Shown here in pieces: positions 1 to 11,477 of a stretch of 64,000 bases of DNA. Below the pieces are notes generated by a model. That model did not search any database. It was not told where the DNA came from and was given only the letters and a program-made list of their open reading frames with translations. The DNA is from Pictodentalium vernedei (Eukaryota; Mollusca; Scaphopoda; Dentaliida; Dentaliidae): the NCBI GenBank assembly GCA_031216915.1, contig CM062294.1:32813128-32877127 (forward strand). Direction: 5' to 3'. The translations under genes and the position numbers were made by a program. Positions within the stretch are counted from its first letter, which is position 1; every line of letters starts with the position of its first letter.

Positions 1-3000
1 ATAGCTGTAAAATAGGACTAAAGGGTTAATGTCCCTGCTGATCTACAACTGTAAAATAGGACTAAAGGGTTAATCTCCCTGCTGATGTACAGCTGTAAAG
101 TAGGACTAAAGGGTTAATCTCCCTGCTGATCTACAGCAGTAAAATAGGACTAAAGACTTAATCTCCCTAGCTGATCTACAGCTGTAAAATAGGACTAAAG
201 GGTTAATCTCCTTGCTGATCTACAGCTGTAAAATAGGACTAAAGGTTAATCTCCCTGCTGATCTACAACTGTAAAATGGGACTAAATGGTTAATCTCCCT
301 AGCTGATATACAGCTGTAAAATAGGACTAAAGGGTTAATCTCCCATCTGATCTACAGCTGTAAAATAGGACTAAAGGGTTAATCTCCCTGCTGATCTACA
401 ACTGTAAAATAGGACTAAAGAGTTAATCTCCCTAGCTGATCTACAGCTGTAAAATAGGACTAAAGGGTTAATCTCAAAAGCTGATCTACAACTGTAAAAT
501 GGGACTAAATGCTTAATCTCCCTAGCTGATCTACAGCTGTAAAATAGTACTAAAGGGTTAATCTCCCATCTGATCTACAGCTGTAAAATAGGACTAAAGG
601 GTTAATCTCCCTGCTGATCTACAGCTGTAAAATAGGACTAAAGGGTTAATCTCCCTAGCTGATCTACAACTGTAAAATAGGACTAAAGGGTTAATCTCCC
701 TAGCTGATCTACAGCTGTAAAATAGGACTAAAGTGTTAATCTCCCTAGCTGATCTACAGCTGTAAAATAGGACTAAAGGGTTAATCTCAAAAGCTGATCT
801 ACAACTGTAAAATGAGAGTAAAGGGTTAATCTCCCTAGCTGATCTACAGCTGTAAAATAAGACTAAAGGGTTAATCTCCCTGCTGATCTATAGCTGTAGA
901 ATAGGACTAAAGGGTTAATGTCCCTGCTGATCTACAGCTGTAAAATAGGACTAAAGGGTTAATCTCCCATCTGATCTACAGCTGTAAAACAGAACTAAAG
1001 GGTTAATCTCCCTAGCTGATCTACAACTGTAAAATAGGCCTAAGGGTTAATCTCCCTAGCTGATCTACAGCTGTAAAATAGGACTAAAGGGTTAATGTCC
1101 CTAGCTGATCAACAGCTGTAAAATAGGACTAAAGGGTTAATCTCCCTAGCTGATCTACAACTGTAAAATAGGACTAAAGGGTTAATCTCCCTAGCTGATC
1201 TACAGCTGTAAAATAGGACTAAAGGGTTAATGTCCCTAGCTGATCAACAGCTGTAAAATAGGACTAAAGGGTTAATCTCCCTAGCTGATCAACAGCTGTA
1301 AAATAGGACTAAAGAGTTAATGTCCCTAGCTGATCTACAACTGTAAAATAGGACTAAAGGGTTAATCTCCCTAGCTGATCTACAGCTGTAAAATAGGACT
1401 AAAGGGTTAATGTCCCTGCTGATCTATAACTGTAAAATAGGACGAAAGGGTTAATCTCCCTAGCTGATCTACAGCTGTAAAATAGGACTAAAGGGTTAAT
1501 CTCCCTGCTGATCAACAGCTGTAAAATAGGACTAAAGGGTTAATGTCCCTGCTGATCTACAGCTGTAAAATAAGAGTAAAGGGTTAATCTCCCATCTGAT
1601 CTACAGCTGTAAAATAGGACTAAAGGGTTAATGTCCCTGCTGATCTACAGCTGTAAAATGGGACTAAAGGGTTAATCTCCCTAGCTGATCTACAACTGTA
1701 AAATAGGACTAAAGGGTTAATCTCCCTAGCTGATCTACAACTGTAAAATAGGACTAAAGGGTTAATCTCCCTAGCTGATCTACAGCTGTAAAATGAGACT
1801 AAAGGGTTAATCTCCCATCTGATCTACAGCTGTAAAATAGGACTAAAGGGTTAATGTCCCTGCTGATCTACAGCTGTAAAATAGGACTAAAGGGTTAATG
1901 TCCCTAGCTGATCTACAACTGTAAAATAGTTCTAACGGGTTAATCTCCCTAGCTGATCTACAACTGTAAAATAGGACTAAAGGGTTAATCTCCCTGCTGA
2001 TCTTCAGCTGTAAAATAGGACTAAAGGGTTAATCTCCCATCTGATCTACAGCTGTAAAATAGGACTAAAGGGTTAATGTCCCTGCTGATCTACAACTGTA
2101 AAATAGGACTAAAGGGTTAATCTCCCTGCTGATCTACAGCAGTAAAATAGGACTAAAGGCTTAATCTCCCATCTGATCTACAGCTGTAAAATAGGACTAA
2201 AGGGTTAATGTCCCCGCTGATCTACAGCTGTAAAATAGGACTAAAGGCTTAATCTCCCATCTGATCTACAGCTGTAAAATAGGACTAAAGGGTTAATGTC
2301 CCTGCTGATCTACAGCTGTAAAATAGGACTAAAGGGTTAATCTCCTCGCTGATCTACAACTGTAAAATAGGACTAAAAGGTTAATCTCCCTGCTGATCTA
2401 CAGCTGTAAAATAGGACTAAAGGGTTAATCTCCCTAGCTGATCTATAGCTGTAAAATAGGACTAAAGGCTTAATCTCAAAAGCTGATCTACAGCTGTAAA
2501 ATAGGACTAAATGGTTAATCTCTCTGCTGATCTATAGCTGTAAAATAGGACTAAAGGGTTAATGTCCCTAGCTGATCAACAGCTGTAAAATAGGACTAAA
2601 GGGTTAATGTCCCTGCTGATCTACAGCTGTAAAATAAGACTAAAGGGTTAATCTCCCATCTGATCTACAGCTGTAAAATAGGACTAAAGGGTTAATGTCC
2701 CTGCTGATCTACAGCTGTAAAATGGGACTAAAGGGTTAATCTTCCTAGCTGATCTACAACTGTAAAATAGGACTAAAGGGTTAATCTCAAAAGCTGATCT
2801 ACAACTGTAAAATAGGACTAAAGGGTTAATCTCCCTAGCTGATCTACAGCTGTAAAATAGGACTAAAGGGTTAATGTCCCTAGCTGATCAACAGCTGTAA
2901 AATAGGACTAAAGGGTTAATCTCCCTAGCTGATCTACAGCTGTAAAATAGGACTAAAGGGTTAATCTCAAAAGCTGATCTACAACTGTAAAATGGGACTA

Positions 3001-4371
3001 AATGCTTAATCTCCCTAGCTGATCTACAGCTGTAAAATAGGACTAAAGGGTTAATCTCCCATCTGATCTACAACTGTAAAATAGGACTAAAGGGTTAATG
3101 TCCCTAGCTGATCTACAGCTGTAAAATAGGACTAAAGGGTTAATGTCCCTAGCTGATCTACAACTGTAAAATAGTACTAAAGGGTTAATCTCCCTAGCTG
3201 ATCTACAACTGTAAAATAGGACTAAAGGGTTAATCTCCCTGCTGATCTACAGCTGTAAAATAGGACTAAAGGGTTAATCTCCCATCTGATCTACAGCTGT
3301 AAAATAGGACTAAAGGGTTAATGTCCCTGCTGATCTACAACTGTAAAATAGGACTAAAGGGTTAATCTCCCTGCTGATCTACAGCAATAAAATTGGACTA
3401 AAGGCTTAATCTCCCATCTGATCTACAGCTGTAAAATAGGACTAAAGGGTTAATGTCCCTGCTGATCTACAGCTGTAAAATAGGACTGAAGGGTTAATCT
3501 CCCATCTGATCTACAGCTGTAAAATAGGACTAAAGGGTTAATGTCCCATCTGATCTACAGCTGTAAAATAGGACTAAAGGGTTAATCTCCTCGCTGATCT
3601 ACAACTGTAAAATAGGACTAAAAGGTTAATCTCCCTGCTGATCTACAGCTGTAAAATAGGACTAAGGGTTAATCTCCCTAGCTGATCTATAGCTGTAAAA
3701 TAGGACTAAAGGCTTAATCTCAAAAGCTGATCTACAGCTGTAAAATAGGACTAAATGGTTAATCTCTCTGCTGATCTATAGCTGTAAAATAGGATAAAGG
3801 GTTAATGTCCCTGCTGATCTACAACTGTAAAATAGGACTAAAGGGTTAATCTCCCTAGCTGATGCACAGCTGTAAAATAGGACTAAAGGCTTAATCTCCC
3901 TGCTGATCTACAGCTGTAAAATAGGACTAAAGGGTTTATCTCTCATCTGACCTATAGCTGTAAAATAGGACTAAAGGGTTAATGTCCCTGCTGATCTACA
4001 GCTGTAAAGTAGGACTAAAGGGTTAATCTCCCATCTGATCTACAGCTGTAAAATAGGACTAAAGGGTTAATGTCCCTAGATGATCTACAGCTGTAAAATA
4101 GGACTAAAGGGTTAATCTCCCATCTGATCTACAGCTGTAAAATAGGACTAAAGGGTTAATTTCCCTGCTGATCTACAGCTGTAAAATAGGACCAAAGGGT
4201 TAATCTCCCATCTGATCTACAGCTGTAAAATAGGACTAAAGGGTTAATGTCCCTAGATGATCTACAGCTGTAAAATAGGACTAAAGGGTTAATCTCCCAT
4301 CTGATCTACAGCTGTAAAATAGGACTAAAGGTTAATCTCCCTAGCTGATCTATAGCTGTAAAATAGGACTA
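1..4371. repeat. 44/45-bp satellite array, about 98 copies
   Basis: Tandem array with monomer CTGTAAAATAGGACTAAAGG followed by GTTAATCTCCCTGCTGATCTACAG (44 bp). It starts before the window and ends at about 4371, where the last unit runs into unrelated sequence. Four junction variants are interspersed: CCCTGCTGAT, CCCTAGCTGAT (45 bp), CCCATCTGAT and CTCAAAAGCTGAT. AATCTCC alternates with AATGTCC. Point variants such as CAGCAGTAAAA, AAATGGTTAAT and CTCCTCGCTGAT mark individual units and recur in the same order about 1245 bp apart. There is no open frame and no spacer, so this is a satellite and not a CRISPR array. Confidence 0.97.
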
Positions 4372-4373
4372 CA

Positions 4374-5370
4374 TTTGTTAACTGATGGAACCGTGGAGTC
4401 CTACAAGCTTGTGGCTTTTTAGAGTCTCTTTCTCAGATGATATTGAACGCAGGTTCCAGACAGTTTTCAGCTTTCCATTAACTTCACGAATCTTGTCATG
4501 CACTAGTTAAGACAATGACGTAACAAACACTTATATTGAGTTATCTATCATTTAATTAACTGTAATTATCAAACTTTACTCGACATCTCAAGCTTACTTA
4601 TTCACAAAGTGTAACAACAAAGTTTAAGCATACCTTAAGATAAATTATCAAAGTCTATGATCGGCAGCATACATCAAGGCAAGAAGCTGGTAATGAGCTT
4701 CTTTACGCATCAGTGATGAGCTGGAAACAACTGGCCTAACACCAAGAAAATGGTGCTAAAATAGATCATTTTCTGATGCAGTACCTAATAACGCGACAGT
4801 CCACTCACAGGAAAATTGTGGGGAAGTCTCATGATGTGGCATCCACCATTCTTAGACTCTTCTAGGGCCAATGCAGACTGTCAGATAGGTCGTCGCCTGA
4901 GTGCCAGAATGTTCTATGTCCCATAAGGGACATGGAACATTCTAGCACTCAGGCGACGAGGTGATGCCTTGTGATGTTTCACTCAGTGCATATTATGATT
5001 TGGTGACAGCTAAAACAATAACAATCCAGAAACTACTTCTGATTGTTATTATAATAACTATAAACAAATCTTGCAATATCATTGATGTTGACAATACTGG
5101 TCTGCAAGAGAATGCCTGGTATTGTCAACATAACATCTGACTTCCACTCAAGTGCATGAATCATAGTACACTTGTACTCTGATCGCCAATTTGTATAATT
5201 TCATATAATTTTCTACAAACATAAAATATGATATTCCTATCCCAAATAGAACTCATCTGGCTAATATGCTATGGTCACAATATTCGGGGTAGGTAAAATG
5301 CTGGAGAGCTATAGCTCTTTTCCTGAGCTTGATTAACCTCTGTGGCCACACTTCACAACAATACCACCAG
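4374..5370. other. Unique-looking AT-rich stretch with two hairpins, no gene
   Basis: Flanks the satellite. No coding frame is recognisable. Two hairpin-forming inverted repeats lie inside: a strong one at 4891-4958 and a weaker one at about 5066-5140, where GTTGACAATAC pairs with GTATTGTCAAC. Confidence 0.6.
4891..4958. repeat. Hairpin, 32-nt arms
   Basis: Left arm 4891-4922 begins CGTCGCCTGAGTGC. Right arm 4927-4958 ends GCACTCAGGCGACG. The arms are nearly perfect complements around a 4-nt loop. This could be the core of a small palindromic transposon; no flanking terminal repeat was identified. Confidence 0.8.
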
Positions 5371-5808
5371 TACAGTAGAATCCTCTTAATTGAATATCCA
5401 TTTTGCCAGTGAAATTTATTCAATTAACAGGAGTATACAATTAACAGGGATTTGGTCAGTTTCCTGTGTTCTGGAGGTAAACTGAGCATTTATTCTATTA
5501 TATCTTGTTTGACAGAGCTCATAGAGCTCTGTCAAACAAGATATAATAGAATAAATGCCTGTATTGGATGTAGTGAGGCCAAAAAGGTGGATAAATATAA
5601 AGGAGAATTTGGTGCATGTCACAGTAATTTTTTTGATATATAACAAAAATTTATATACAATTAACAGGAGTTTACTCTACAACCCATATGCAATTAACAG
5701 ATCAAATTTGTACTGAAGGTATGGTAAATAGTTTTGTGTTTGAAAATTATATTCAATTAACAAGGATATACAATTAAGAGATATCCAATTAAGTGGGCTC
5801 TGCTCTAC
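5371..5808. mobile_element. Family E pogo-like MITE, copy 1
   Basis: Begins TACAGTAGAATCCTCTTAATTG and ends GTGGGCTCTGCTCTA. It is built from many short 'ATTCAATTAACAGG' subterminal repeats around a central palindrome, CTTGTTTGACAGAGCTC with its reverse complement (5500-5560). The CAGT-type end with a TA flank resembles pogo/Tigger non-autonomous elements. There is no transposase. The short open frames on both strands are by-products of the palindrome. Confidence 0.75.
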
Positions 5809-6062
5809 CATGAATGTGGCAGAATGTTTGAACATGAAGCCCAGTTGTGCAGTTGAGTTTTATTTTTGAACAAATTATATATTCCATTGATAAAGTGAGC
5901 TGTTGAAATTGTGCACATAAAATAGAAGTAGTACTGAAAAACAATTTGTGATGTGTTTAATTGGCTAGATGCAGGAGGGCTAAAAAAATTGCGTGAGGTC
6001 TAGGAGGGCAGCCCTCCTTGAGATGTCAGGCATGCCAGGGCTGCACTATCAAAGTGGAGTAT

Positions 6063-6530
6063 GTCTTAACCCTTTGACTAATGAATTGGCCACACCCACC
6101 CACCTAATTTACAAATTGAGTGGTGAAAAAAAAAAAATTTAAATTCAACAAAACCCTCACCATGTGACCCTCACTGGAATGCATCTACAGTACGTGGAGA
6201 GTGGATTGTAACTAAATCACCCGCGGAGTGGAGTCATCACCCAAGCTATAACTTTCAAATTTTGTACATATCGATAAAACACACAAGCAATGTTTCAGCC
6301 AATGGACCTCCGGGTTTAACCCGGAGGTCCATTGGCTGAAACTTTGCTGGTGCTGGTTATGCTTTGCAATAAATTTGCAATTCTTCCTCGGGTGGAATCT
6401 CCACTCTGCAGGTGATTTAGTGATAATACACTCTCCACGTACTGTATCCACGAAATTTACAAATTGAGCAGTTAAAAAAAAAAATTGTAAGAAAACCATA
6501 CAATGTGTCCCCCTCATTGGAATGAGCTTC
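6063..6530. mobile_element. Family A-related TTAA element, interrupted
   Basis: Left part starts TTAACCCTTTGACTAATGAA and continues with CACCCACCTAATTTACAAATTGAG, typical of family A termini. The palindromic F element at 6186-6446 splits it, and family A-like sequence ('AAATTTACAAATTGAGCAG', 'AAAACCATACAATGTG') resumes after 6447. The right terminus is not clear. Confidence 0.55.
6186..6446. mobile_element. Family F palindromic element (divergent, 261 bp)
   Basis: Ends are TACAGTACGTGGAGAGTG and its reverse complement CACTCTCCACGTACTGTA. The centre is the hairpin CCAATGGACCTCCGGG/CCCGGAGGTCCATTGG shared with the 318-bp F copies at 41940 and 51161. It is nested in a family A-like element. Confidence 0.8.
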
Positions 6531-6594
6531 TCAAGTCACCTTTGTGTTAACATTGTATCCACTTTGCATCCAAATTCTCCTGCAAAAACAGGGC

Positions 6595-6843
6595 TTAACC
6601 CTTTACCCAACGCAGACGATATCAAAATTTATTATTTTAAATATAATTTTTTTAAATTTTTCAAAAACTTTTAACAAAACCATATCATGTGACCCCTTGT
6701 TGGAACGAGCTCGAAGAGCTCGTTCCAATGAGGGGTCACATGATATGGTTTTGTTGAAATTTTTTGAAACATAATATTTTTTCAACTTCTGAATTTGCAT
6801 CTTATGCGGGTGGATGCGGCCGATTCGTTGGGTAAAGGGTTAA
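6595..6843. mobile_element. TTAA family A MITE, copy 1
   Basis: Runs from TTAACCCTTTACCCAACGCA to TTGGGTAAAGGGTTAA. A long palindrome lies in the centre (CATATCATGTGACCCC...GAGCTC...GGGGTCACATGATATGG). TTAA at both ends and the CCCTTT terminus fit a piggyBac-like non-autonomous element; there is no coding capacity. The left subterminal part (GACGATATCAAAATTTATT) differs from the right (GCGGGTGGATGCGGCCGATT), which defines an orientation. Confidence 0.85.
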
Positions 6844-7514
6844 TTTCATCAAGATTCCGAGAATCTATTCACGCTAAGATTTGCGCAACAAAACCCGTGA
6901 GAATCCATGTAGATTCTTGCTGCACCTCTGCAGGGATTCGCGTGAAAACAATTGAGTCAATTTAATCCTTCACCTGACATAACGGCAGTAAATTAACCAA
7001 TACAAGGCTAACATGACCTGAAATATCATAACACTTTGCCAATAAAATTGTACAAATATGGCTGTCAATCGAACCAGCTCAATGAGCATCCTTATTTGGA
7101 CGGTTTTATTGGTAAATATTGTTTATTTTTTTTTTAAAATATCAAATTCAGTTTATGTTTTTAAAAATTAAAAAGCTCTGCTGGGTAAAGGGTTAACATG
7201 TGTTATCTGTATACTAGAGGGGTTCAGCAATGGTGGCCCTTGGCATCTGGAACACTCATAGCAGGCATGGATTCCTGCAAATATTTTTGCGAGACTCCAA
7301 ATGGATTCTCCCCAATTCAGATGCAATATAAGCCCTATGAAAATAAGCCCACCCATATACTTTTGCCCTCTTTCATTTCCTGCACCCTCTGGGCTTATTT
7401 CTAGGTCACTACGGTATCAACTTATTAAAGAGCACCTGTTGACAGCCTCCAATAAACTTCAGCAAACAATTTTACTTATTATCCTGACTGACAGTACACA
7501 TTCTGCTCAATTGA

Positions 7515-7946
7515 TACAGTGCAACTCTGTTATTTGAATAGCCACTTTGCCAATGAAAATTATTCAATTAACAGAGTATTCAATTAACAGTTATTGTGTC
7601 ATTTTCCAGTATTCTGGAGATAAACTTACCATTTATTCTATTATATCTTGTTTGACAGAGCTCCATGAGCTCTGTCAAACCAGATATAATAGATTAAATG
7701 CCTGTATTGGATGTACTGAGGCCAAATAGGTCTATAAACAAAGGAAAACTGAGGCGAGTCAGGTTAATTTTTTGACAGGATACAAGATTACTTATTCAAT
7801 TAACAGGAGTTTACTCTTTAACCTATACTCAATTAACAGGTCAAATTTGTACTAGAGGTATGGTAAATGGTTTTGTGTAGGGAAATTCTATTCAGTTAAC
7901 AGGGTTATTCCGTTAAGAGATATCCATTTATGTGGGCTCCACTGTA
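7515..7946. mobile_element. Family E pogo-like MITE, copy 2
   Basis: From TACAGTGCAACTCTGTTATT to GTGGGCTCCACTGTA. It has the same palindromic core (TTGTTTGACAGAGCTC) and the same ATTCAATTAACAGG repeats as copy 1. This is the most complete family E copy and the best reference for the interrupted one at 58681. Confidence 0.8.
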
Positions 7947-7954
7947 ATGTCTTG

Positions 7955-8180
7955 GCTGGAACCCCAGGAAGTGAAGCACTGCTTGTTTACTGTGGTAAAT
8001 AAGCTCTGTTTTACCGGTAAAATAGGACCTGAGTCACCAATGCTTGGGGTGGAAGTCCTCTAAAATGGGCAACATGGATATAAAATGATTGGCTTGTCTT
8101 CACATTATCTCCATGTTGCGGTCATGATTAGACATTGTGCTGAGGTATGTGACTTTAAACACCAACAAATAAATGAATAA
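7955..8180 (+). mobile_element. Family D SINE-like element, copy 1
   Basis: Starts near AACCCCAGGAAGTGAAGCAC. The middle has 'GCTCTGTTTTACCGGTAAAA' and 'GGGCAACATGG'. It ends with 'GGTATGTGACTTTAAACACC' and an (AAAT)-rich tail. No tRNA or 5S promoter is visible in the head. The 3' 60 bp match the main SINE family, suggesting the same LINE partner. Confidence 0.7.
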
Positions 8181-8504
8181 TGTCTTGGCTTTGATTTCTG
8201 CTCAGGTCTCAGCTGCCATTACATGGACAGCCTAGAGTTGATTGAAAACCACCACCAAATTAAGTTGATACCTGCCAGCATGACCAGTTCCTTATGACTA
8301 CCACTAACAATTGTTTTCTGAGAGCACAGGATTTATCAGAGCTGAGCTGCAGACTTGGAGAGTTTTTAATTGTATTTGACATAAATTTATTTTTATAACT
8401 GTCAAATGAATGATCAGAGGTACATCAGGGGAGATAATCAGTCTCTTAGAAGTGCTTACCTTCATAAATAATCAAATACAATTTTTACTGTGCACAGTGT
8501 TAAA

Positions 8505-8820
8505 CAATCTGGTCCTAAACATGATCTGCTGGGTGGAAAATGGTTCAAAAACCACTTACTAAACACAATCTATTGAGTGAAAAGTGGTTCAAATATCACT
8601 TACTAAACAATCTATTGAGTGAAAATGGTTCAACAATTATTTATTAAACATAATCTGTGAGTGAAAGTGGTTCAAAAACCACTTATTAGACATAATGTAT
8701 TGAGTAGAAACTGGTTCAAAAACTTTAAAAACCATTTACAAAACATTATCTATTGAGTGGAAACAGATCAAAAACCACTTAGTAGACATCAGTGGAAAGT
8801 GGTTCAGAAAACACTTGCTT
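8505..8820. repeat. Degenerate ~45-bp tandem repeat, about 7 units
   Basis: Units follow AAACATAATCTATTGAGTGG then AAAGTGGTTCAAAAACCACTTA. Each unit carries a small inverted repeat (AAGTGGTTcaaaAACCACTT). Divergence is high, so the array looks old. Confidence 0.75.
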
Positions 8821-8979
8821 TTCTCTTTCATCACTTAATCTGATGCGGTTATCTGTATCACAATGCACTCTTGATAGAATTGAACTCCCTCAGAACCCCA
8901 ATAATCATCAGTGGAATTGATGGGGATCAGGGGGTGGGGGTCAGAGGTGGTGTGTGGTGGTGGGGGTGCTGAGAAGGAT

Positions 8980-9220
8980 TTAACCCTTCACCAAATGAAT
9001 TAGTAACATCCGCCCACGTAATTTAGAAATGAAACAGTTGAATAAAATATATTTATCAAAACATTTCAACAAAACTATATCATGTGACCTCCTTATTGGA
9101 ATGAGCTCATTCCAATAAGGAGTCACATGATAGGGGTTTGTTGATATTTATTGCAAAAATTTAAAAAACAATAACTAAAATAATAAATTTTGATATCCTA
9201 TGCATTGGGTAAAGGGTTAA
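8980..9220. mobile_element. TTAA family A MITE, copy 2
   Basis: From TTAACCCTTCACCAAATGAA to CATTGGGTAAAGGGTTAA, with the palindromic core around ATGAGCTCAT. It is in the opposite orientation to copy 1: the GATATC side is at the right. Confidence 0.82.
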
Positions 9221-9325
9221 CTGTTTTACACTCTGAATTTTCTTGCACTGCCGAATAAAAATAGAATTTACATCATTTGGTTGTACTAACATTTCTGGGG
9301 GTGTCTGATTCTAGGATTTGGCAGT

Positions 9326-9571
9326 TTAACTCTTTGCATGCTACTGGCAGATATTCCTGCCCAGCAAAGGCTTTCTCTTGTCATTGAAATCAATATGATT
9401 TGGGCACGTTTAATCACATTTTCCCCCAGTAAACTGAATGCCTTTTTTCACCAGTGATTTCTTGTGTTGTACTAAGAAAGATGAATTTTTCATCAAATCT
9501 AGTCAGGGCTGCTTCATAGCAGCCATGACTAGATTTGATGAAAAATATCCTGAAAATACTCAGCAGGTTAA
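9326..9571. mobile_element. TTAA family C MITE, copy 1
   Basis: Starts TTAACTCTTTGCATGCTACT and ends near CTCAGCAGGTTAA. The central palindrome is CATCAAATCTAGTC...GCTGCTTCATAGCAGC...GACTAGATTTGATG. Its right TTAA is shared with the left TTAA of the 673-bp element that follows. Confidence 0.8.
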
Positions 9572-10240
9572 CCCTTTCGCGACTCAGTCAAACCGCCCCC
9601 CCAGACTTGGGATTGGGATATTGAGGTTAATTTCAAGATCATCTCGTCCGTCAGATAAAGGTATAAAACATTCTATTCATTTGGATTGTCAGGTAAGTCA
9701 AGATTTATCTTCCCAGCTTCAGAACATGGGATATCTAGTGGAACAAAATCTGTGCATTTTTCCCATTGAAAAATTGGACCAATTCCACGACCATGCCAGC
9801 TCCCATGTATTTTGCCATGTCCCTGACCAGCTCTTCTTTTTCTGCCGCATCCTCTCCCACTGGCCAATCCTATTCCACTCCGTCATCTGGATTATTACTG
9901 GCAACATCATTTGAACGTTCAGCACTCATAGTAGTGTGTCGTATGTGTCAGCTTGATTTGAGCCAGACTGTACCGCAGAATCCTTTTTCCACGTTGCTAT
10001 CAGTTGTCATCTTCGTCCGTGGAATTACTGTGAGGTGCAATATGAGCTAAAACTGTAGGCAATCAACTAAAGGGAAACAACTCTAAATTCATTCGGGCAT
10101 GAAATTACTTCTGTGGACTGGTAGAGATAGCACATGTGGACTGGTCACTGATGTGAGAGTAGATGCATTACTATGCCGACGGGTTTGTAGTGTCATTTTA
10201 CCACTGGCGCGGCGCGCGCCAACGAGTCACGAAAGGTTAA
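9568..10240. mobile_element. 673-bp piggyBac-like TTAA element with proven empty site
   Basis: Bounded by TTAACCCTTTCGCGACTC and GAGTCACGAAAGGTTAA, terminal inverted repeats with TTAA on each side. The paralogous copy at 13861 reads CAGCATGTTAAGAGTTGC with a single TTAA, an empty site. The inside is less AT-rich than its neighbours. Frames on both strands are short (up to 158 codons on the plus strand, spanning the junction with family C) and none is a recognisable transposase. It may be an internally deleted element carrying remnants of 5' exon sequence on the minus strand, but that is a guess. Confidence 0.85.
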
Positions 10241-10528
10241 CAGTTGCTACTAAATGAAAGAAGTCTGTGTGATCTTTATACAGCTGGATTTCTGGAACAT
10301 CAGTGAAAAACTTCACCACTCAAACTGCCCCCATAAGATGGAATCAAGTCAATCAACATGGTAGCTCCTCCCAATCCATGATGATGTGTGAAAGCTGTAA
10401 CTAGTCAAAGCATAACAGCTTTCACTTCATCAAACGTCATGGTGTTTACCTATCATGAAAACTAATAGCACGGTATTGACTTTTCAATCTTAGTACTTGT
10501 TTTTTGTCAGTAATAAGTGAAACATGTT
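10241..10528. repeat. Block M, copy 1 of a local duplication
   Basis: Matches 13865-14154 closely (for example CAGCTGGATTTCTGGAACAT and AACATGGTAGCTCCTCCCAA). It contains a short inverted repeat, GTGAAAGCTGTAACTA / TAACAGCTTTCAC. With family C on its left it forms a duplicated unit. No gene is recognised. Confidence 0.85.
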
Positions 10529-10541
10529 GAAAATATATAAT

Positions 10542-10903
10542 ATTTATTTATTTATTTGTTGGTGTTTAAGGTCACATATTTCTGCACAGTGGCTAATCAT
10601 GACCATAACAGTTTTACGGGTAGAGGAAGCCGGAGTACCTGAAGAGAACCACTGAGCAATGGCAAGCAACTGTCAACTCCCCAACATACTAACTCCACAC
10701 AAGCAGGGTTAGCATTGGTTGAAGACAGGTGCACCATTGACATGCAGTATGCCTTAGTACACAATGCCACCAAGCCCTCACATGGGCAATTGGGGTGAAG
10801 TGTCTTGCCCAAGGACACAACGCGGTTGCTGAAAGTGGGATTCGAAGCGAGGACCTCTTGTCTTGCAGCCTGCACCTATACCTACTGAGCCGCCATGCCT
10901 TCC
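10542..10903 (-). mobile_element. tRNA-headed SINE, flanked by 13-bp duplication
   Basis: Minus-strand SINE. The head at the right end reads TGGCGGCTCAGTAGGT (A-box-like) then GTCCTCGCTTCGAATCC (B-box-like). The shared body follows (TGTGTCCTTGGGCAAGACAC), and the (AAAT)n tail lies at the left. Target duplication GAAAATATATAAT occurs at 10529-10541 and 10904-10916. The duplicated block at 14145-14205 retains only the last ~45 bp of this same SINE, so insertion came before the duplication. Confidence 0.9.
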
Positions 10904-10926
10904 GAAAATATATAATTTGAATTGCA

Positions 10927-11285
10927 GTTTATTTATTTATTGGTGTTTAAGGTCACATATTTGTGCACAATGTCCAATCGTGACAGTGACAGTTTTATGG
11001 GTGGAGGAAGTCTGAGTACTCGGAGAGAACCACTGAGCATCGATGAGCAACGGTTAGCTCCTTCCTCAACATTCTAACTCTGTTGAAGATCTGCTCAAGC
11101 TGGGTTACAGCGGTTGAAGACATGTGCACCATCGACATGCAGTATGCCTCAGTACACAGCATCATCATGCCCCCATGTACGCAACCGGGATAAAGTGCCT
11201 TGCCCAAGAACACAACGGACAGGGATCAAACTCAGGACCTTTAGCATAGAAGTCCAACAGTCTACCACTGAGCCACTGTGCTCCC
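10927..11285 (-). mobile_element. tRNA-headed SINE with 9-bp duplication
   Basis: Minus strand. The head, read from the right, is GGCTCAGTGGTAGACTG with B-box-like GGTCCTGAGTTTGATCCC. The common body and an (AAAT)n tail follow. Target duplication TGAATTGCA lies at 10918-10926 and 11286-11294. Confidence 0.9.
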
Positions 11286-11477
11286 TGAATTGCAATGAAA
11301 AATGCAGACATCATCAACATTTTCATTTTTCGAGAGGCGTCGGAAACTTGAATATCTTTTTGTTGAGGATTGTTTATTTATAGCAACTTCTGCCTCCCCA
11401 TCCTCCTCCCCCTCCACACTCTCCAATAAATTGTACAAAAACTATTATTGATGAACACAATGTTGCAAAACTCTGGC

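Noticed and set aside
1-4371. Regular short repeats as a CRISPR array
   Set aside because: The repeats are contiguous without unique spacers, and the rest of the window is eukaryotic in character.
4891-4958. microRNA precursor
   Set aside because: Nearly perfect arms with a 4-nt loop fit a palindromic transposon core better than an animal pre-miRNA; no second evidence.
9438-9914. 158-codon frame as a gene
   Set aside because: It spans the junction of family C and the 673-bp TTAA element, so it arose from the insertion.
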